Of a stretch of 64,000 nt of DNA, positions 1-8,990 are shown piece after piece. Under the pieces are notes generated by a model, which had not been told where the DNA came from, made no database searches, and was given only the letters and a program-made list of their open reading frames with translations. This stretch comes from Planctomycetota bacterium (GTDB lineage Bacteria > Planctomycetota > Phycisphaerae > Phycisphaerales > UBA1924), in contig JBCBSM010000001.1 in NCBI GenBank assembly GCA_039819165.1, forward strand, positions 1,984,001 through 2,048,000. The letters are read 5' to 3'. Within the stretch, counting starts at the first letter, position 1. Every line of letters starts with the position of its first letter. The translations under genes were made by a program, and so were the position numbers.

Positions 1-609
1 CTCGCGGGCGTCGAAGATCTCGGCGTTGCTGTTCCGCAGCGAGCGCGGCAGCAGCGGGCGGACCATCGCGCCGGCGTAGTTGAACCAGCGCGGATCCTCC
101 AATTCGGGGTCGAGCGAGCCGGCGATGATCACGATGGCAGCGACGCGATCGGGATAGTCCGCCGCGGCGCGGGCCACGATCGGCCCGCCGAGCGAATGGC
201 CCACCAGCACCGGCCAGCGACCGTCGCGCTGCACCAGCAGCGGCTCGATCGCCGCGGCCTGCCGCTCGAAGGAGCACAGCGCGGGCCCGCCGGTCTGGCC
301 AAAGCCCGGACGATCGATGCTGATGGCCTCGGCGCCGTCGATGGGGTAGCGCACGTAGTCCGCGAAGGCGCCGGCGTCGCCCGGCGTGCCGTGCACGTAC
401 ACGATCCGCCGCGATGCCTCGTCACCGCCGCGGACGTAGGACACGTCCAGATCGTCGCCGGTCCGCAGCGTGGCCCGCGGCAGGTCGGTCGTGCGGACGT
501 TGGCGTCGCCGAAGGGCGAGCACGCCTGCAGCGGCGCGAGCAGCACGAAACCAGCGACGCCGTAGCGGCGGTGCCTCGGGGCCCGCGGATGCTGCATTGG
601 GCTGCTCAT
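1..609 (-). CDS. alpha/beta hydrolase lipoprotein (C-terminus outside window)
   Basis: The frame starts at 609 (ATG; a second in-frame ATG lies at 597) and runs off the left edge, so about 203 N-terminal residues are visible. A short basic N-terminus and hydrophobic stretch end in a lipobox-like LQAC with Cys near residue 30, so a lipid-anchored envelope protein is likely. Then come an alpha/beta-hydrolase oxyanion strand (VYVHGTPGDAG), a RPGFGQT motif and the nucleophile elbow GHSLGG near residue 136, which carries the catalytic Ser. The acid and His would lie beyond the edge. The family hydrolyses esters, amides or epoxides; no substrate can be named. It lies 73 bases downstream of the M61 peptidase gene on the same strand, so they may be co-transcribed. 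Confidence 0.85.
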   Translation of the reverse strand, partial: MSSPMQHPRAPRHRRYGVAGFVLLAPLQACSPFGDANVRTTDLPRATLRTGDDLDVSYVRGGDEASRRIVYVHGTPGDAGAFADYVRYPIDGAEAISIDRPGFGQTGGPALCSFERQAAAIEPLLVQRDGRWPVLVGHSLGGPIVARAAADYPDRVAAIVIIAGSLDPELEDPRWFNYAGAMVRPLLPRSLRNSNAEIFDARE

Positions 610-682
610 GCGGCGACAGAACTCCAGGTTCGGGCGGACTATTCCGCCGGGCTACGTGCGCATCGCAGCCCCGTGCGCCGTG

Positions 683-2575
683 CTACCGCGGCTCGAGGAT
701 CCTCTCCAGCAGGTCGGGCCTCGACCCATCCCGCACCATCGTGAGGAAGCGCGGTCCGCCGTCGTACTCGATGGCGATCGATTCGTATCGGTCGTCGCGC
801 TGGATCATGACCTCCAGCGTGCCAGTCACGATCGCCGCATCGAGCGCGTCCGCCAGCCGCTGGCGGCCGAAGACGTAGCCGCCCACGCCCAGCACCCGCA
901 CGCCCGGCGCGAGCCCCGCGTTGTCGGCCGGCGACCCCAGCACCACCGATCGCACCGTGCCGTTGGCGGTAAACGATGCGCCCAGCGACTCGCGCGCGTC
1001 CAGCGGATCGGTCCGGCCGAAGCCGCTCCGCGGCGGCTTGGTCGCGTATCCAACCTTGTAGCCGAGCGCCCGGGCCAGCGTCAGCGGTCCGCGGCCCCCC
1101 GCGTTGTCGATGCGTTCCGCGAAGAACCCCGCCCAGTCGTGCGCGAAGACGTGGCCGAGGGCGGCAACAACGTTGGCGCGGCCGAATGGATGAGGATCGT
1201 CGGTGGGCTCGTCGGCGTGGAAGAACGCCCGCACGAAGTCGTCCAGCGACCGCTCGCCATGCGTCCCTGCTCGGATGATCGCGTCGGCTTCCATCCAGAC
1301 GGCGGCGCCCTCGTAGTAGTAATCCTGGCTGCGGCGGAGCTCGCCCCAGTTGGCGCTGGCGGCGCGGAGCGTCCACGACGCGGAGCAGGTATCGACCAGA
1401 GGCCGCCAGTCCCGGCCCTCCCGCAGCTTGAAGTCCCGCAGTCGATCCTGGATGACCCATCGGTACTCGTCGGGCGTTGCCATGCCGCTGCGGTACTCGA
1501 GCACCTCGCCGAGGTACTGCGTCAGGCCCTCGTAGACCCACAGCAGCTCGGTGCCCTTGGGCGTGTGCAGGTCGCCCGTCGCCATGCCCGTCGGCCGGCG
1601 GTACTTGCCGCACCACGCGTGCACGTACTCGTGCGGGATGAGCATGCGGTCCCAGCCGGCCAGGTCCCGCGGGCTCTCGAGGGCGCCCAGCGGGATGACG
1701 TTCATCGTCGACCGCAGGTGCTCCAGGCCGTTGCGGCCCAGCTGGTTGGTCGTCGCGACCAAGATGTCCATGGACGGGAACGGAAAGCCGCCGAACAAGC
1801 GGGCGGCTTGCGTCACCATGCGGCGGTAGTTATCCAGCACGCGCTCGTCGATGTCGATCGCGCCGGGGCTCTCGCTGAACACGTGCAGCCGGTGCGGAGG
1901 CGCATCGACGCCGTCCTCGTTCAGGTCGTACACCCGGTGGTGCCGGCCGACCATGATGGGCGTGTCCACGAGCCGCCGCAGCGAGACGGTGTCGTAGGTG
2001 GTGCCGGGCGCATCGGAGGGCACGGGCTCGAGCGCACAGCCGGCGCTCCAGCCCGCGGGCAGCGTGAGCCTCAACCGGACGTCGAACTCGTCGGACCGTG
2101 CGCCGCCCGGATACAGCAGCACGGTGTTGGGGCTGATAAGCCCGATGTCGGCGGCGCCGTAGCTGTCGAGACCCCGCGAATTGGCGTTGGGCTGGTTGGT
2201 GATGTAGCGGAACCGCGCCCGCACCATCGCCACGTCGGCGCCCGCCGCCACGTGGAACTGGTAGACGTCGCCCGGCTCGCGACGCCAGCGCAGCGGATTG
2301 CCCCGGCCGTCCTCGAACCACAGGCCCGCCAGGTTCTGGATGGGCCCGCCCGGAGCGTGCGATCCCGGCACCCACTTCGGATACCGCAGGTGGATCTCGC
2401 CGCGGTCGTTCCGCAGCGCAGCAGCATCGAAGGTCTGCTCGGCGTGCAGCAGCCGCCTCGGCAGGTCGGTCGCGTCGATGTGCAGCCGGCTGTCGGCCTG
2501 GGCGAACGCGACCGGCGTGCAGCATAGCACGGCCACGATCCAGAGCAGCCGGCCGATTGGGCGCATCCAACGCAT
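683..2575 (-). CDS. M61-family metallopeptidase with C-terminal PDZ domain
   Basis: A 630-residue secreted zinc peptidase of the glycyl-aminopeptidase family M61. A signal peptide (MRWMRPIGRLLWIVAVLCC, cleaved after AFAQA) precedes the M61 N-terminal beta domain. The zinc motif HEYVH lies near residues 313-317, and GLTQYLGEVLEYR supplies the third ligand Glu downstream. Residues about 525-615 form a PDZ-like domain with SVVLGSPADNAGLAPG. I chose the ATG at 2575 because an AAGGAG ribosome site sits 6 bases upstream; an in-frame ATG at 2611 would add 12 residues before the signal peptide. Family members remove N-terminal Gly or Ala from periplasmic peptides. The gene is first of a leftward pair with the hydrolase lipoprotein and is divergent from the gene at 2723. 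Confidence 0.9.
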   Translation of the reverse strand: MRWMRPIGRLLWIVAVLCCTPVAFAQADSRLHIDATDLPRRLLHAEQTFDAAALRNDRGEIHLRYPKWVPGSHAPGGPIQNLAGLWFEDGRGNPLRWRREPGDVYQFHVAAGADVAMVRARFRYITNQPNANSRGLDSYGAADIGLISPNTVLLYPGGARSDEFDVRLRLTLPAGWSAGCALEPVPSDAPGTTYDTVSLRRLVDTPIMVGRHHRVYDLNEDGVDAPPHRLHVFSESPGAIDIDERVLDNYRRMVTQAARLFGGFPFPSMDILVATTNQLGRNGLEHLRSTMNVIPLGALESPRDLAGWDRMLIPHEYVHAWCGKYRRPTGMATGDLHTPKGTELLWVYEGLTQYLGEVLEYRSGMATPDEYRWVIQDRLRDFKLREGRDWRPLVDTCSASWTLRAASANWGELRRSQDYYYEGAAVWMEADAIIRAGTHGERSLDDFVRAFFHADEPTDDPHPFGRANVVAALGHVFAHDWAGFFAERIDNAGGRGPLTLARALGYKVGYATKPPRSGFGRTDPLDARESLGASFTANGTVRSVVLGSPADNAGLAPGVRVLGVGGYVFGRQRLADALDAAIVTGTLEVMIQRDDRYESIAIEYDGGPRFLTMVRDGSRPDLLERILEPR

Positions 2576-2722
2576 CGCTCGCTCCTTCGGCGTCGGCCGG
2601 TCGGGCCGCACCGCCGGCCAACGCTATCCGGTGTCGACGCTCCCGAGCCATCGGCCCGATAAGGATCGCAATCCAGCGCCGCCGGCCGAACCCCGTTCCC
2701 GGGCACGCTGTAGGAGCTGGCC

Positions 2723-3835
2723 ATGCCCCACGAGCACCCCGCCAAGCAGCGCCCCGGCAGCATCGCGGCCACGCTGGGCGTGCTGGCGTGGTGGGCGGTC
2801 CTGGCCGCAGCACTCTGGACGTTGCTCGGCTGGGTCGTCCGTACAGATCCGACGGACGCCGATGGGATCGAGTCGACGATCGTCTTCGCGGCCCTGCTCT
2901 CGGAGACCTTCGCCTTCCACCTGGGCCTGGGCGTGACCGGCGTAGCCGCCGTCGCGCTCGCGCTGGGGCGGTGCCGCACGGCGACCGCGGCGGTGGTGCT
3001 GGCAGCCACGCACCTGGCGCCCGCGGCGTGGCTCTGGGTGCGGCCCACGCCCGCGCCCGCGGGCGGCCCGACGCTCACCGTGCTCAGCGCCAACATCCAG
3101 GCCGGCAACGCCGACGCCGAACGCCTGCTCGAGTTCGTCGACCGGACGAGCCCCGACGTCGTCGTCGTGCAGGAGATCGACCCCGCCATCCATCGAGGCC
3201 TGCTCGATGGCCTCGCCAGCCGATTCGAGACCGGCCACGCGGCGCTCATCGCGAGTCCCTACTTCAGCCAGGCGACCTACACCAACCTGCCGATGCGCGC
3301 GCCCCCGAGCGAACTTATGATCGGCTCACGATTCCCCGTGCCGCAGATCGATCTTGAAATCGAATTCGAGGGCCGGCTCATCCGCGTGCTGAACGTCCAC
3401 GCGTATCCACCGCGGCGGCTGCGGCTGGTGGCCGACCAGCGACGATCCATCCCCGAATTCGCGGCCTGGGCTCGGAGCGCGATGGCGGACGCCGACGCGA
3501 CCATCCTCGCGGGCGACTTCAACGCGCCCTTCAACACCGGCCACCTCCGCGAGCTCCGCGCCGCGGGCTTCCGCGAAGCACACGACGAGGCCGGCCGGGG
3601 CCGCGGCTCGACGTGGCCGCACCGCGGAGTGCTCCGGTATACGCCGGGCATCCGCCTCGACAACATCATGTTCGCGGGTGCGCTGCGATGCGTGGAATCG
3701 CGGGTGCTCGGCGACGTCGGCTCGGACCACCGGCCGATCCTGGCAACCTTCGAGATCGTGCCGGACGACGCGTCCTCGCCCTCGCTCAGGCCGCTCGCGG
3801 ACCGTCGTCGTCGTCGTCGAGGTCGAAGCGGCTGA
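2723..3835 (+). CDS. membrane-anchored endonuclease/exonuclease/phosphatase family protein
   Basis: A 370-residue protein. Residues 1-105 hold about three hydrophobic helices; residues about 115-350 are an EEP (DNase I-like) domain with the expected motifs in order: LSANIQ, VVVQEID (metal-binding Glu), LNVHAYP, ILAGDFNAP and GSDHRPILA. The family cleaves phosphodiester bonds in nucleic acids or phospholipids, or phosphate esters in inositides; the substrate here is unknown, and the membrane anchor puts the domain at the envelope. AGGAG lies about 8 bases before the ATG. The C-terminus is a run of Arg and Gly whose last 50 bases overlap a small gene on the opposite strand. Confidence 0.85.
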   Translation: MPHEHPAKQRPGSIAATLGVLAWWAVLAAALWTLLGWVVRTDPTDADGIESTIVFAALLSETFAFHLGLGVTGVAAVALALGRCRTATAAVVLAATHLAPAAWLWVRPTPAPAGGPTLTVLSANIQAGNADAERLLEFVDRTSPDVVVVQEIDPAIHRGLLDGLASRFETGHAALIASPYFSQATYTNLPMRAPPSELMIGSRFPVPQIDLEIEFEGRLIRVLNVHAYPPRRLRLVADQRRSIPEFAAWARSAMADADATILAGDFNAPFNTGHLRELRAAGFREAHDEAGRGRGSTWPHRGVLRYTPGIRLDNIMFAGALRCVESRVLGDVGSDHRPILATFEIVPDDASSPSLRPLADRRRRRRGRSG

Positions 3836-4031
3836 GCAAATCCTTGAGGTTCGCCAGCCGGCGCTCGGCGTGGTCGAGCGCCGCGGTCGCGGCCTGCACC
3901 GCATCGACTGGCGGCTCCCCATCGACCGCCAGCCTCAACGCGGGCGGCGCGTCGGCCGGCGGAGCCGGCGGAATCGGCGACCCCTGGGGTGCGTTCGGAC
4001 CAGCTTCATTAGTTCCCACCAGCGAGAGCAT
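3786..4031 (-). CDS. small hypothetical protein, Pro-rich N-terminus and acidic C-terminus
   Basis: An 81-residue frame in the gap between the EEP protein and plsY. It opens with a Pro/Ala-rich, probably disordered half, followed by an amphipathic helix (AATAALDHAERRLANLKDLL) and an acidic DLDDDDDG tail. The helix with regular charged and hydrophobic positions looks like real coding sequence, but I recognise no family. Its 3' end overlaps the Arg-rich C-terminus of the EEP gene by 50 bases, so one of the two tails may be misjudged. Confidence 0.45.
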   Translation of the reverse strand: MLSLVGTNEAGPNAPQGSPIPPAPPADAPPALRLAVDGEPPVDAVQAATAALDHAERRLANLKDLLSRFDLDDDDDGPRAA

Positions 4032-4142
4032 GGTGTTTCAATCGACGTTCTAAACCCCGAACATCGCCGCCGCGGGGAGAATCTCGATGCCGCGGCGGGC
4101 CGGATCGCCCCTACAACCCGGCAGCGGAACCCGGTCCAACGC

Positions 4143-4937
4143 TTATTCGGCCGAACCCTCGGCGGGCGTTGGTCCGCCCGCGGGCGGCGGATCCCCGACC
4201 CGGGGCTCGACGCCGGCGGCGATCCGGACCAGGTTGCCCCGGTGCCGCGCGACGACGAAGGCGGCCAGCACCGACGTCACCGCGAGGTAGGGCGCCCAGC
4301 CCGTCGACGGCTCATCGGTCGCAATCGCGAGCATGAGCAGCGTGCATATCGGAACGCTGACCGCCGCCAGCACCGACGCCAGCCCGACGTAGCGCGACAG
4401 CCTCAGCGTGACCAGCCACACCACCAGGGCGCCGGCGACCGCAGCAGACAGCAGCCAGAAGATGCCAAGCAGCCCGCCCAGGCCCGTTGCGACGCCCTTG
4501 CCCCCGCGGAAGCCCAGCCAGGGCGAGGCGCAATGCCCCAGCACGCAGGCCACCGGCGTCGCCAGCCAGAGCCAGGCCGCGATGGCGGGCGCATCGGGGC
4601 GGCCCAGCGTGCCCAGCGCCACGCCCGTCCCCAGCGTGGGCAGCAGGCCCTTGGCGACATCGAGCGCGAAGCACAGCGTTCCCGGACCTCGGCCGACGAC
4701 GCGGCGGACGTTGGTCGCCCCGATGTTGCCCGAGCCGGTCCGCAGGATGTCCACGCCGTTGGCCCGCGCAATCAGGTAGCCGAAGGGGATCGAGCCCACG
4801 CCGTAGCCCGCAACGGCCCCCGCGATGCCCCATGCCGCGTCCACGGGCCAGCGTAGTAGAGGCACGCCCCCGCCGGAGCCGAACAGGCCGCGACTGGGGG
4901 CCAGGGACCCGCCCGATCGCGGCACCGGCCTGCCCAT
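4143..4937 (-). CDS. plsY: glycerol-3-phosphate acyltransferase PlsY
   Basis: Integral membrane enzyme that transfers an acyl group from acyl-phosphate to glycerol-3-phosphate, the first step of phospholipid synthesis. The three PlsY motifs are clear: GSGNIGATN, then GHCASPWLGFRGGKGVAT, then HRGNLVRI near the end, between several hydrophobic helices. The C-terminus carries a Pro/Gly-rich extension of about 20 residues. The start is uncertain: the ATG at 4937 gives 264 residues with a non-hydrophobic lead; a GTG at 4865 (VPLLRWPVDAAWG) lies closer to the first helix and matches the usual family length of about 200-240. The gene is divergent from the dockerin protein at 5027. Confidence 0.9.
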   Translation of the reverse strand: MGRPVPRSGGSLAPSRGLFGSGGGVPLLRWPVDAAWGIAGAVAGYGVGSIPFGYLIARANGVDILRTGSGNIGATNVRRVVGRGPGTLCFALDVAKGLLPTLGTGVALGTLGRPDAPAIAAWLWLATPVACVLGHCASPWLGFRGGKGVATGLGGLLGIFWLLSAAVAGALVVWLVTLRLSRYVGLASVLAAVSVPICTLLMLAIATDEPSTGWAPYLAVTSVLAAFVVARHRGNLVRIAAGVEPRVGDPPPAGGPTPAEGSAE

Positions 4938-5026
4938 CGGGCTTGGAGATCGACGCGGCCTGGTGTAGCCTTTCCATCGGGAGCGGCGGTCCCGCCGGAT
5001 CCCCAATCGCACGAGGAGCACGAGAG

Positions 5027-5734
5027 ATGGACACCCCACGCCGCCGCATCGCCGCCGCCCTGCTCGCCGCCGCTCCGCTTGGCGCAGCGGCGGTGGCGTC
5101 GGCCGACGACGAGATCACGATCGACCTAGCGGGCATCGTCATCGAGGACGGCGCCACCGTCACCCGCGACAGCGCCCCGATGATGATCGACGCCGCGATC
5201 CGCTACGGATATGAGATCGACGCGCTGGTCCGCGGCCGGGGGCTGGGGCTGGGCTCGCTCTACCCCGACCCCACGCCGCTGGGCGACGTGCTGGACGACT
5301 TCCAGCCCGGCGCCTCGGACCTGCTGGTCGGCGAGGTCGACAACCCCGCCGGCACGCTGCCCTTCGACGTCATCGACGAAGAGTTCATGGGCGAGGGCGA
5401 CATCATCGGCATTACGGCGCGGTTCGAGGCCCGCATCGTGGCGGGCATCCGGGCCGACGGCGTGGGATTCTTCAGCTTCGAGGACATCGTGATCTCGCCG
5501 GCGATCCTCATCGGCTCGCTCGAGGTCGTCTCGGGCACCGCCACCATCCGCGTGGTCGATGTCCCCTGCCGCGCCGACTTCGACGGCGACGGTGAGCTGA
5601 CCATCTTCGACTTCCTGGCGTTCCAGAACGCCTTCGCCATGGGCGATCCGGCGGCCGACTTCGACGGCGATGGCTCGCTGACGATCTTCGACTTCCTCGC
5701 CTTCCAGAACGAATTCGCCATCGGCTGCCCGTGA
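5027..5734 (+). CDS. secreted protein with C-terminal GC-type dockerin-like repeats
   Basis: A 235-residue secreted protein. Signal peptide residues 1-26 (ending VASA) are followed by a beta-rich domain I do not recognise. Residues about 185-235 are two EF-hand-like units, FDGDGELTIFDFLAFQNAF and FDGDGSLTIFDFLAFQNEF, ending in IGCP. This paired DxDGDG module ending near Gly-Cys recurs five more times in the window and resembles the GC-type dockerin tail known from Planctomycetota. No cohesin partner is visible, so a sorting or surface-anchoring role is likelier than a cellulosome. The ATG at 5027 is preceded by GAGGAG about 11 bases upstream. Confidence 0.85.
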   Translation: MDTPRRRIAAALLAAAPLGAAAVASADDEITIDLAGIVIEDGATVTRDSAPMMIDAAIRYGYEIDALVRGRGLGLGSLYPDPTPLGDVLDDFQPGASDLLVGEVDNPAGTLPFDVIDEEFMGEGDIIGITARFEARIVAGIRADGVGFFSFEDIVISPAILIGSLEVVSGTATIRVVDVPCRADFDGDGELTIFDFLAFQNAFAMGDPAADFDGDGSLTIFDFLAFQNEFAIGCP

Positions 5735-5749
5735 GCCGATAGCACCTGC

Positions 5750-6346
5750 ATGCAGCACGGCCTGCTGCTCATCGGAGGCGGAGGCCACGCCCGCGTGGTC
5801 GCCGACGCCGCGCGCGCCGCGGGCGTCGAACTGCGGGGCTTCGCCGACGACGATCTCGAGGCCCGCGTGCCCGGGCTCGCCCACCTCGGCCCCCTCGCGG
5901 CGCATCACGATGCCGCCGGCCCCTGGATCCTCTGCATCGGCGACGTGGCGACCCGGGCCCGCGTGCTCGACCGGCTGGGCGCTGGAGCACGGGCGGTCGT
6001 CCACCCGTCGGCGGTCGTGAGCCCGAGCGCCGACATCGAGGCCGGCGCCTTCGTCGGGCCCGGCGCGATCGTCAACGCCGACGCCCGCGTGGGCCCGCAC
6101 GCCATAGTCAACACCGCCGCGGTCATCGAGCACGACGCCGTGGTTGCCGCCAACGCCCACGTCGGGCCCCGAGCCGTGCTGTGCGGCGGGATCCGCGTCG
6201 GCCGCGACACCCTCATCGGCGCCGGAGCGGTCCTGCCGCCCGGCGTGCAGGTGGGCGATGGCGCCGTGGTCGCGGCGGGCGCGGTCGCCATCCGCGACGT
6301 GCCGCCGTCGGCCCGCGTCGCGGGCGTGCCGGCGCGGCCGATCTAG
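5750..6346 (+). CDS. NeuD/PglD-type sugar O- or N-acetyltransferase
   Basis: A 198-residue acyltransferase of the sialic-acid O-acetyltransferase NeuD / PglD family. The N-terminal 75 residues form the PglD-type Rossmann-like domain ([16 protein letters not shown]). From about residue 85 onward there is a left-handed beta-helix of hexapeptide repeats ([19 protein letters not shown] and on), with the catalytic-type His in [10 protein letters not shown]. Such enzymes acetylate amino-sugars for surface glycans, using acetyl-CoA. It starts 15 bases after the dockerin gene and may share its transcript. Its TAG stop overlaps the opposite-strand TAG of the PEGA lipoprotein through a shared CTAG. Confidence 0.88.
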   Translation: MQHGLLLIGGGGHARVVADAARAAGVELRGFADDDLEARVPGLAHLGPLAAHHDAAGPWILCIGDVATRARVLDRLGAGARAVVHPSAVVSPSADIEAGAFVGPGAIVNADARVGPHAIVNTAAVIEHDAVVAANAHVGPRAVLCGGIRVGRDTLIGAGAVLPPGVQVGDGAVVAAGAVAIRDVPPSARVAGVPARPI

Positions 6347-6759
6347 CCGCCCGACTCCGTCCGCTCGCGCAGCTCGCCCGCCCGCTCGATGAGCGCATCG
6401 CGGGCCTCGGGCGCATCGCCGGTGGACGCCGCGGGCTCGAGCTCGAAATGCCAGTCGATCCGCGTCTCGATGGGAAAGGGCAGCAGCACGACGTCAATGG
6501 GCGGGTACTCGTACCACGGGGCCGCCGCCCACGGGTTGGCCGCCAGCGGCTCGTAGCCCTCACGCCGCAGCCGCACGTCGTACTGCCCGTAGTAGCGGAA
6601 GCCCACCTCCAGAGGCGTGCGGCCGACCTCGTCGCCGTTGAGCGACACCAGCGCACCGCTCGGCTCGCTCGTGATCGACAGCGTTCGGCTGCCGCACCCC
6701 GCGAGCGAGACACCCGCGATGCCTACAGCGACGAAGGCACGGCCCCGCGCCGGCCTCAC
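6343..6759 (-). CDS. PEGA-domain lipoprotein coupled to lptB
   Basis: A 138-residue lipoprotein. The GTG at 6759 starts [22 protein letters not shown], a signal peptide with lipobox LAGC, followed directly by a PEGA-type domain ([22 protein letters not shown], then [20 protein letters not shown] and GYEP). PEGA domains are small beta domains on surface and periplasmic proteins. The GTG overlaps the TGA stop of lptB (GTGA at 6756-6759), so translation is probably coupled and the protein may assist the same envelope process. The C-terminus is Ala/Glu/Arg-rich and helical. Function beyond envelope location is not evident. Confidence 0.8.
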   Translation of the reverse strand: MRPARGRAFVAVGIAGVSLAGCGSRTLSITSEPSGALVSLNGDEVGRTPLEVGFRYYGQYDVRLRREGYEPLAANPWAAAPWYEYPPIDVVLLPFPIETRIDWHFELEPAASTGDAPEARDALIERAGELRERTESGG

Positions 6760-7556
6760 CGTGTGCGCTCCGCCACGGACGTCGTCCGCGGTCGCTTCGT
6801 CTTCGTGGGCTTCGGGTCGGTCCGCTGGAATTCGTCGCCACGGAACAGCGTGCCCAGGTACACGCGGCGGACCAGCTCGTTGTTGACCAGCGCGTGCGGC
6901 GTGCCCTCGGCGAAGACCTTGCCCTCGTCGAGGATGTACGCGCGATCGCACACCTGCAGCGTCTGCTGCACGTTGTGGTCGGTGATGAGGCACGCGATGC
7001 CCGTCTCGCGCAGCCGCAGGATCTCCTTCTGCAGGTCGCCCACGGCGATGGGGTCGACGCCGCTGAAGGGCTCGTCGAGCAGGATGAGCCTGGGGTTGGT
7101 CACCATCGCGCGGGCGATCTCGAGCTTCCGCCGCTCGCCGCCCGAGCACGTCCGCGCCTTCTCCTTGGCCTTCTTGGTCAGGTCGAAGCGATCGAGCAGC
7201 TCGGCGGCCCGCTTGCGACGCTCGGGCCGGGGCATCTTGAGCGTCTCGAGGATGGCCAGCAGGTTCTCCTCGCAGGTCAGCCGCTGGAAGACGCTGGGCT
7301 CCTGGCTCAGGTAGCCCATGCCCAGCCGCGCGCGGCGGAACATCGGCAGCGGCGTGACGTCCTGCCCGTCGAAGGCCACCGTGCCCTCGTCGGCCGCGAT
7401 CATCCCGATGGTCATCCGGAAGCTGGTGGTCTTGCCCGCGCCGTTCCGCCCCAGCAATCCCACGATCTCGGCCTTGTCCACCGAGAACGACACGCCGCGG
7501 ACGACCTCCCGGCCGTTATAGGTCTTGTGCAGGTTGGTGGTCTCGAGCAGCGCCAC
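6756..7556 (-). CDS. lptB: LPS-export ABC transporter ATPase LptB
   Basis: A 266-residue ABC ATPase of the LptB type, which powers transfer of lipopolysaccharide from the inner membrane across the periplasm. Walker A is GRNGAGKTT (about residues 36-44), the Q-loop is YLSQEPSVF, the signature is CSGGERRKLEIARA (LSGGERRR in most LptB), Walker B runs RLILLDEPFSGVDP, and the switch His lies in ITDHNV. The last 25 residues (Lys/Thr/Arg-rich) extend beyond the usual end. The start is GTG at 7556. lptF, lptG and lptC are not adjacent. The PEGA lipoprotein follows with a GTGA overlap. Confidence 0.92.
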   Translation of the reverse strand: MALLETTNLHKTYNGREVVRGVSFSVDKAEIVGLLGRNGAGKTTSFRMTIGMIAADEGTVAFDGQDVTPLPMFRRARLGMGYLSQEPSVFQRLTCEENLLAILETLKMPRPERRKRAAELLDRFDLTKKAKEKARTCSGGERRKLEIARAMVTNPRLILLDEPFSGVDPIAVGDLQKEILRLRETGIACLITDHNVQQTLQVCDRAYILDEGKVFAEGTPHALVNNELVRRVYLGTLFRGDEFQRTDPKPTKTKRPRTTSVAERTR

Positions 7557-7574
7557 GCCCGGGAGTCTATCAGA

Positions 7575-8504
7575 TCATCGCGCCGGGTGCGATGGGTCGC
7601 CTCCGGTGTTCCGCCGCAATTCGTCGGCCGTCGCCCGAAGGTCCCACCGCGGCGCTCCGCCGCCGAGCAGCCCCGCCAGCCGATCCTGCTCGGGCTCGTA
7701 GGCCTCGATCATCCGGGAGAGCGTCGCCGGAGAGGGCGGCGCAGGCCGCGGCGGCGGAGCGGGGCTCGACCCGCGGCGGAGCAGCCGCCGGACCCCCTCG
7801 GGCACCAGCGGACGCACCAGCCGGCGGTACGCCGCCGACCGCGCCACCACCCCGCCCAATCCCGACGCCACGCGGAGCTCGGCCGTGCGATGGTGCACCT
7901 TCGCCCCGCGAGCCCCCTCTGCGGCATCCGCCGCCGCCGCACCCGGCGCCCCGGCACCCATGCCGAGGAACGCCAGCACCCGATCCAGGTGCTCGGCCCG
8001 CGCCGCCACGAAGTCCTCGAAGCGCAGCACGAGCACCCGATCGGGACCGAAGGCCGCCAGCCAGGGCTCGAGCTGGTACGCGTACCGGCCGCCGTCGAGG
8101 AAGTACGCGTTGCGCCGAAACTCGCGATCGAAGTCGCCCGAGCAGTCCCCCATCGCCAGGTCGTAGTGATGGTGGCTGATGGCCCGGTGGATCGGATTGC
8201 GTACCAGGTACAGCACTCGCGCGTGCGAAGGGCACACGGCCAGCGCCCGCGTCGGCACGTCGCCGAAGTGCGGACGCATCGCGTAGCTCACCGTGGCATC
8301 GCCGATGCGGACGCCGTCGCGCACCCGCCCGATCCGATCGTGCATCGCACGGCGGCCCGAGTCGGTCCCGACATCCTCGCGGAGCAGGTGGCCCGGCTCC
8401 TTGCCGTTGGGAAAGGCGATGTTCGGGTGCGCCCGCAGGTCCTCGTAGAGCGAGGTCGTGCCCGCCTTCATCGCCCCGATGAGCAGCACGTCCGGCGCAC
8501 GCAT
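7575..8504 (-). CDS. sulfotransferase family protein
   Basis: A 309-residue PAPS-dependent sulfotransferase. The N-terminal LLIGAMKAGTTSLYEDL is the 5'-phosphosulfate-binding loop. LYLVRNPIHRAISHHHYDL matches the 3'-phosphate-binding motif, with the Arg and Ser-like positions. VLVLRFEDF is the usual strand before the C-terminal helix. Residues after about 200 are Ala/Arg/Pro-rich and less typical. These enzymes put sulfate onto carbohydrates or small molecules. The gene lies 18 bases upstream of lptB on the same strand, so a surface-glycan or LPS substrate is plausible but not shown. Confidence 0.88.
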   Translation of the reverse strand: MRAPDVLLIGAMKAGTTSLYEDLRAHPNIAFPNGKEPGHLLREDVGTDSGRRAMHDRIGRVRDGVRIGDATVSYAMRPHFGDVPTRALAVCPSHARVLYLVRNPIHRAISHHHYDLAMGDCSGDFDREFRRNAYFLDGGRYAYQLEPWLAAFGPDRVLVLRFEDFVAARAEHLDRVLAFLGMGAGAPGAAAADAAEGARGAKVHHRTAELRVASGLGGVVARSAAYRRLVRPLVPEGVRRLLRRGSSPAPPPRPAPPSPATLSRMIEAYEPEQDRLAGLLGGGAPRWDLRATADELRRNTGGDPSHPAR

Positions 8505-8552
8505 GCACCCAGCATACCCGCCGAACCCCGCGGCGCTGCGTGCATCGGCCGG

Positions 8553-8990
8553 CTAGTCGTGCTCGGGCTCGTTGAAGAAGCGGATGCACATGGGGTAGCG
8601 GTAGTACCGCCCCTTGCCCGCCGCGACCGCCGCCAGGATGGTGCACACCAGCCCGAAGATCATCAACGCAGGGAGGAACACGACTAGGCCGACGAGGAAC
8701 GTGAGGGCGCCGACGATGATCGATCCCACAACCGCATAGATCAGGTAGGAGATCGAGAAGTTCAGCATCTCGCGGGCGTGGTCCGCGACGAATGGCGAGT
8801 CCTTCTTCGACGTGTTGAGCACGATGGCCGACCAGACGATGCCGATCACCGGGCCGGCCTGCGTGATGGCGGCCCCGATCAGCGGCACCAGGTGCACCCA
8901 CATCGCCCACTGGCGATCGGACTCATCCCCGGACAGATCCGTCGCCGCGTCTTCGCGTCCCACGTACATCGCTCCCACGGCCACCGCCAT
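8553..8990 (-). CDS. DUF4870-family membrane protein
   Basis: A protein of about 145 residues with the DUF4870 (Tic20-like) pattern: a short N-terminus, DRQWAMWVHLVPLIGAAI, then IGIVWSAIVLNTSKKDSPFV, VADHAREMLNFSISYLIYA and further hydrophobic helices, ending with the FNEPEHD tail. There are about three or four membrane segments. Start choice: ATG at 8990, or ATG at 8969, which has GGGAG just upstream; both precede the conserved part. Function is unknown for the family. The upstream 200 bases to the divergent PilZ gene hold no gene. Confidence 0.8.
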   Translation of the reverse strand: MAVAVGAMYVGREDAATDLSGDESDRQWAMWVHLVPLIGAAITQAGPVIGIVWSAIVLNTSKKDSPFVADHAREMLNFSISYLIYAVVGSIIVGALTFLVGLVVFLPALMIFGLVCTILAAVAAGKGRYYRYPMCIRFFNEPEHD

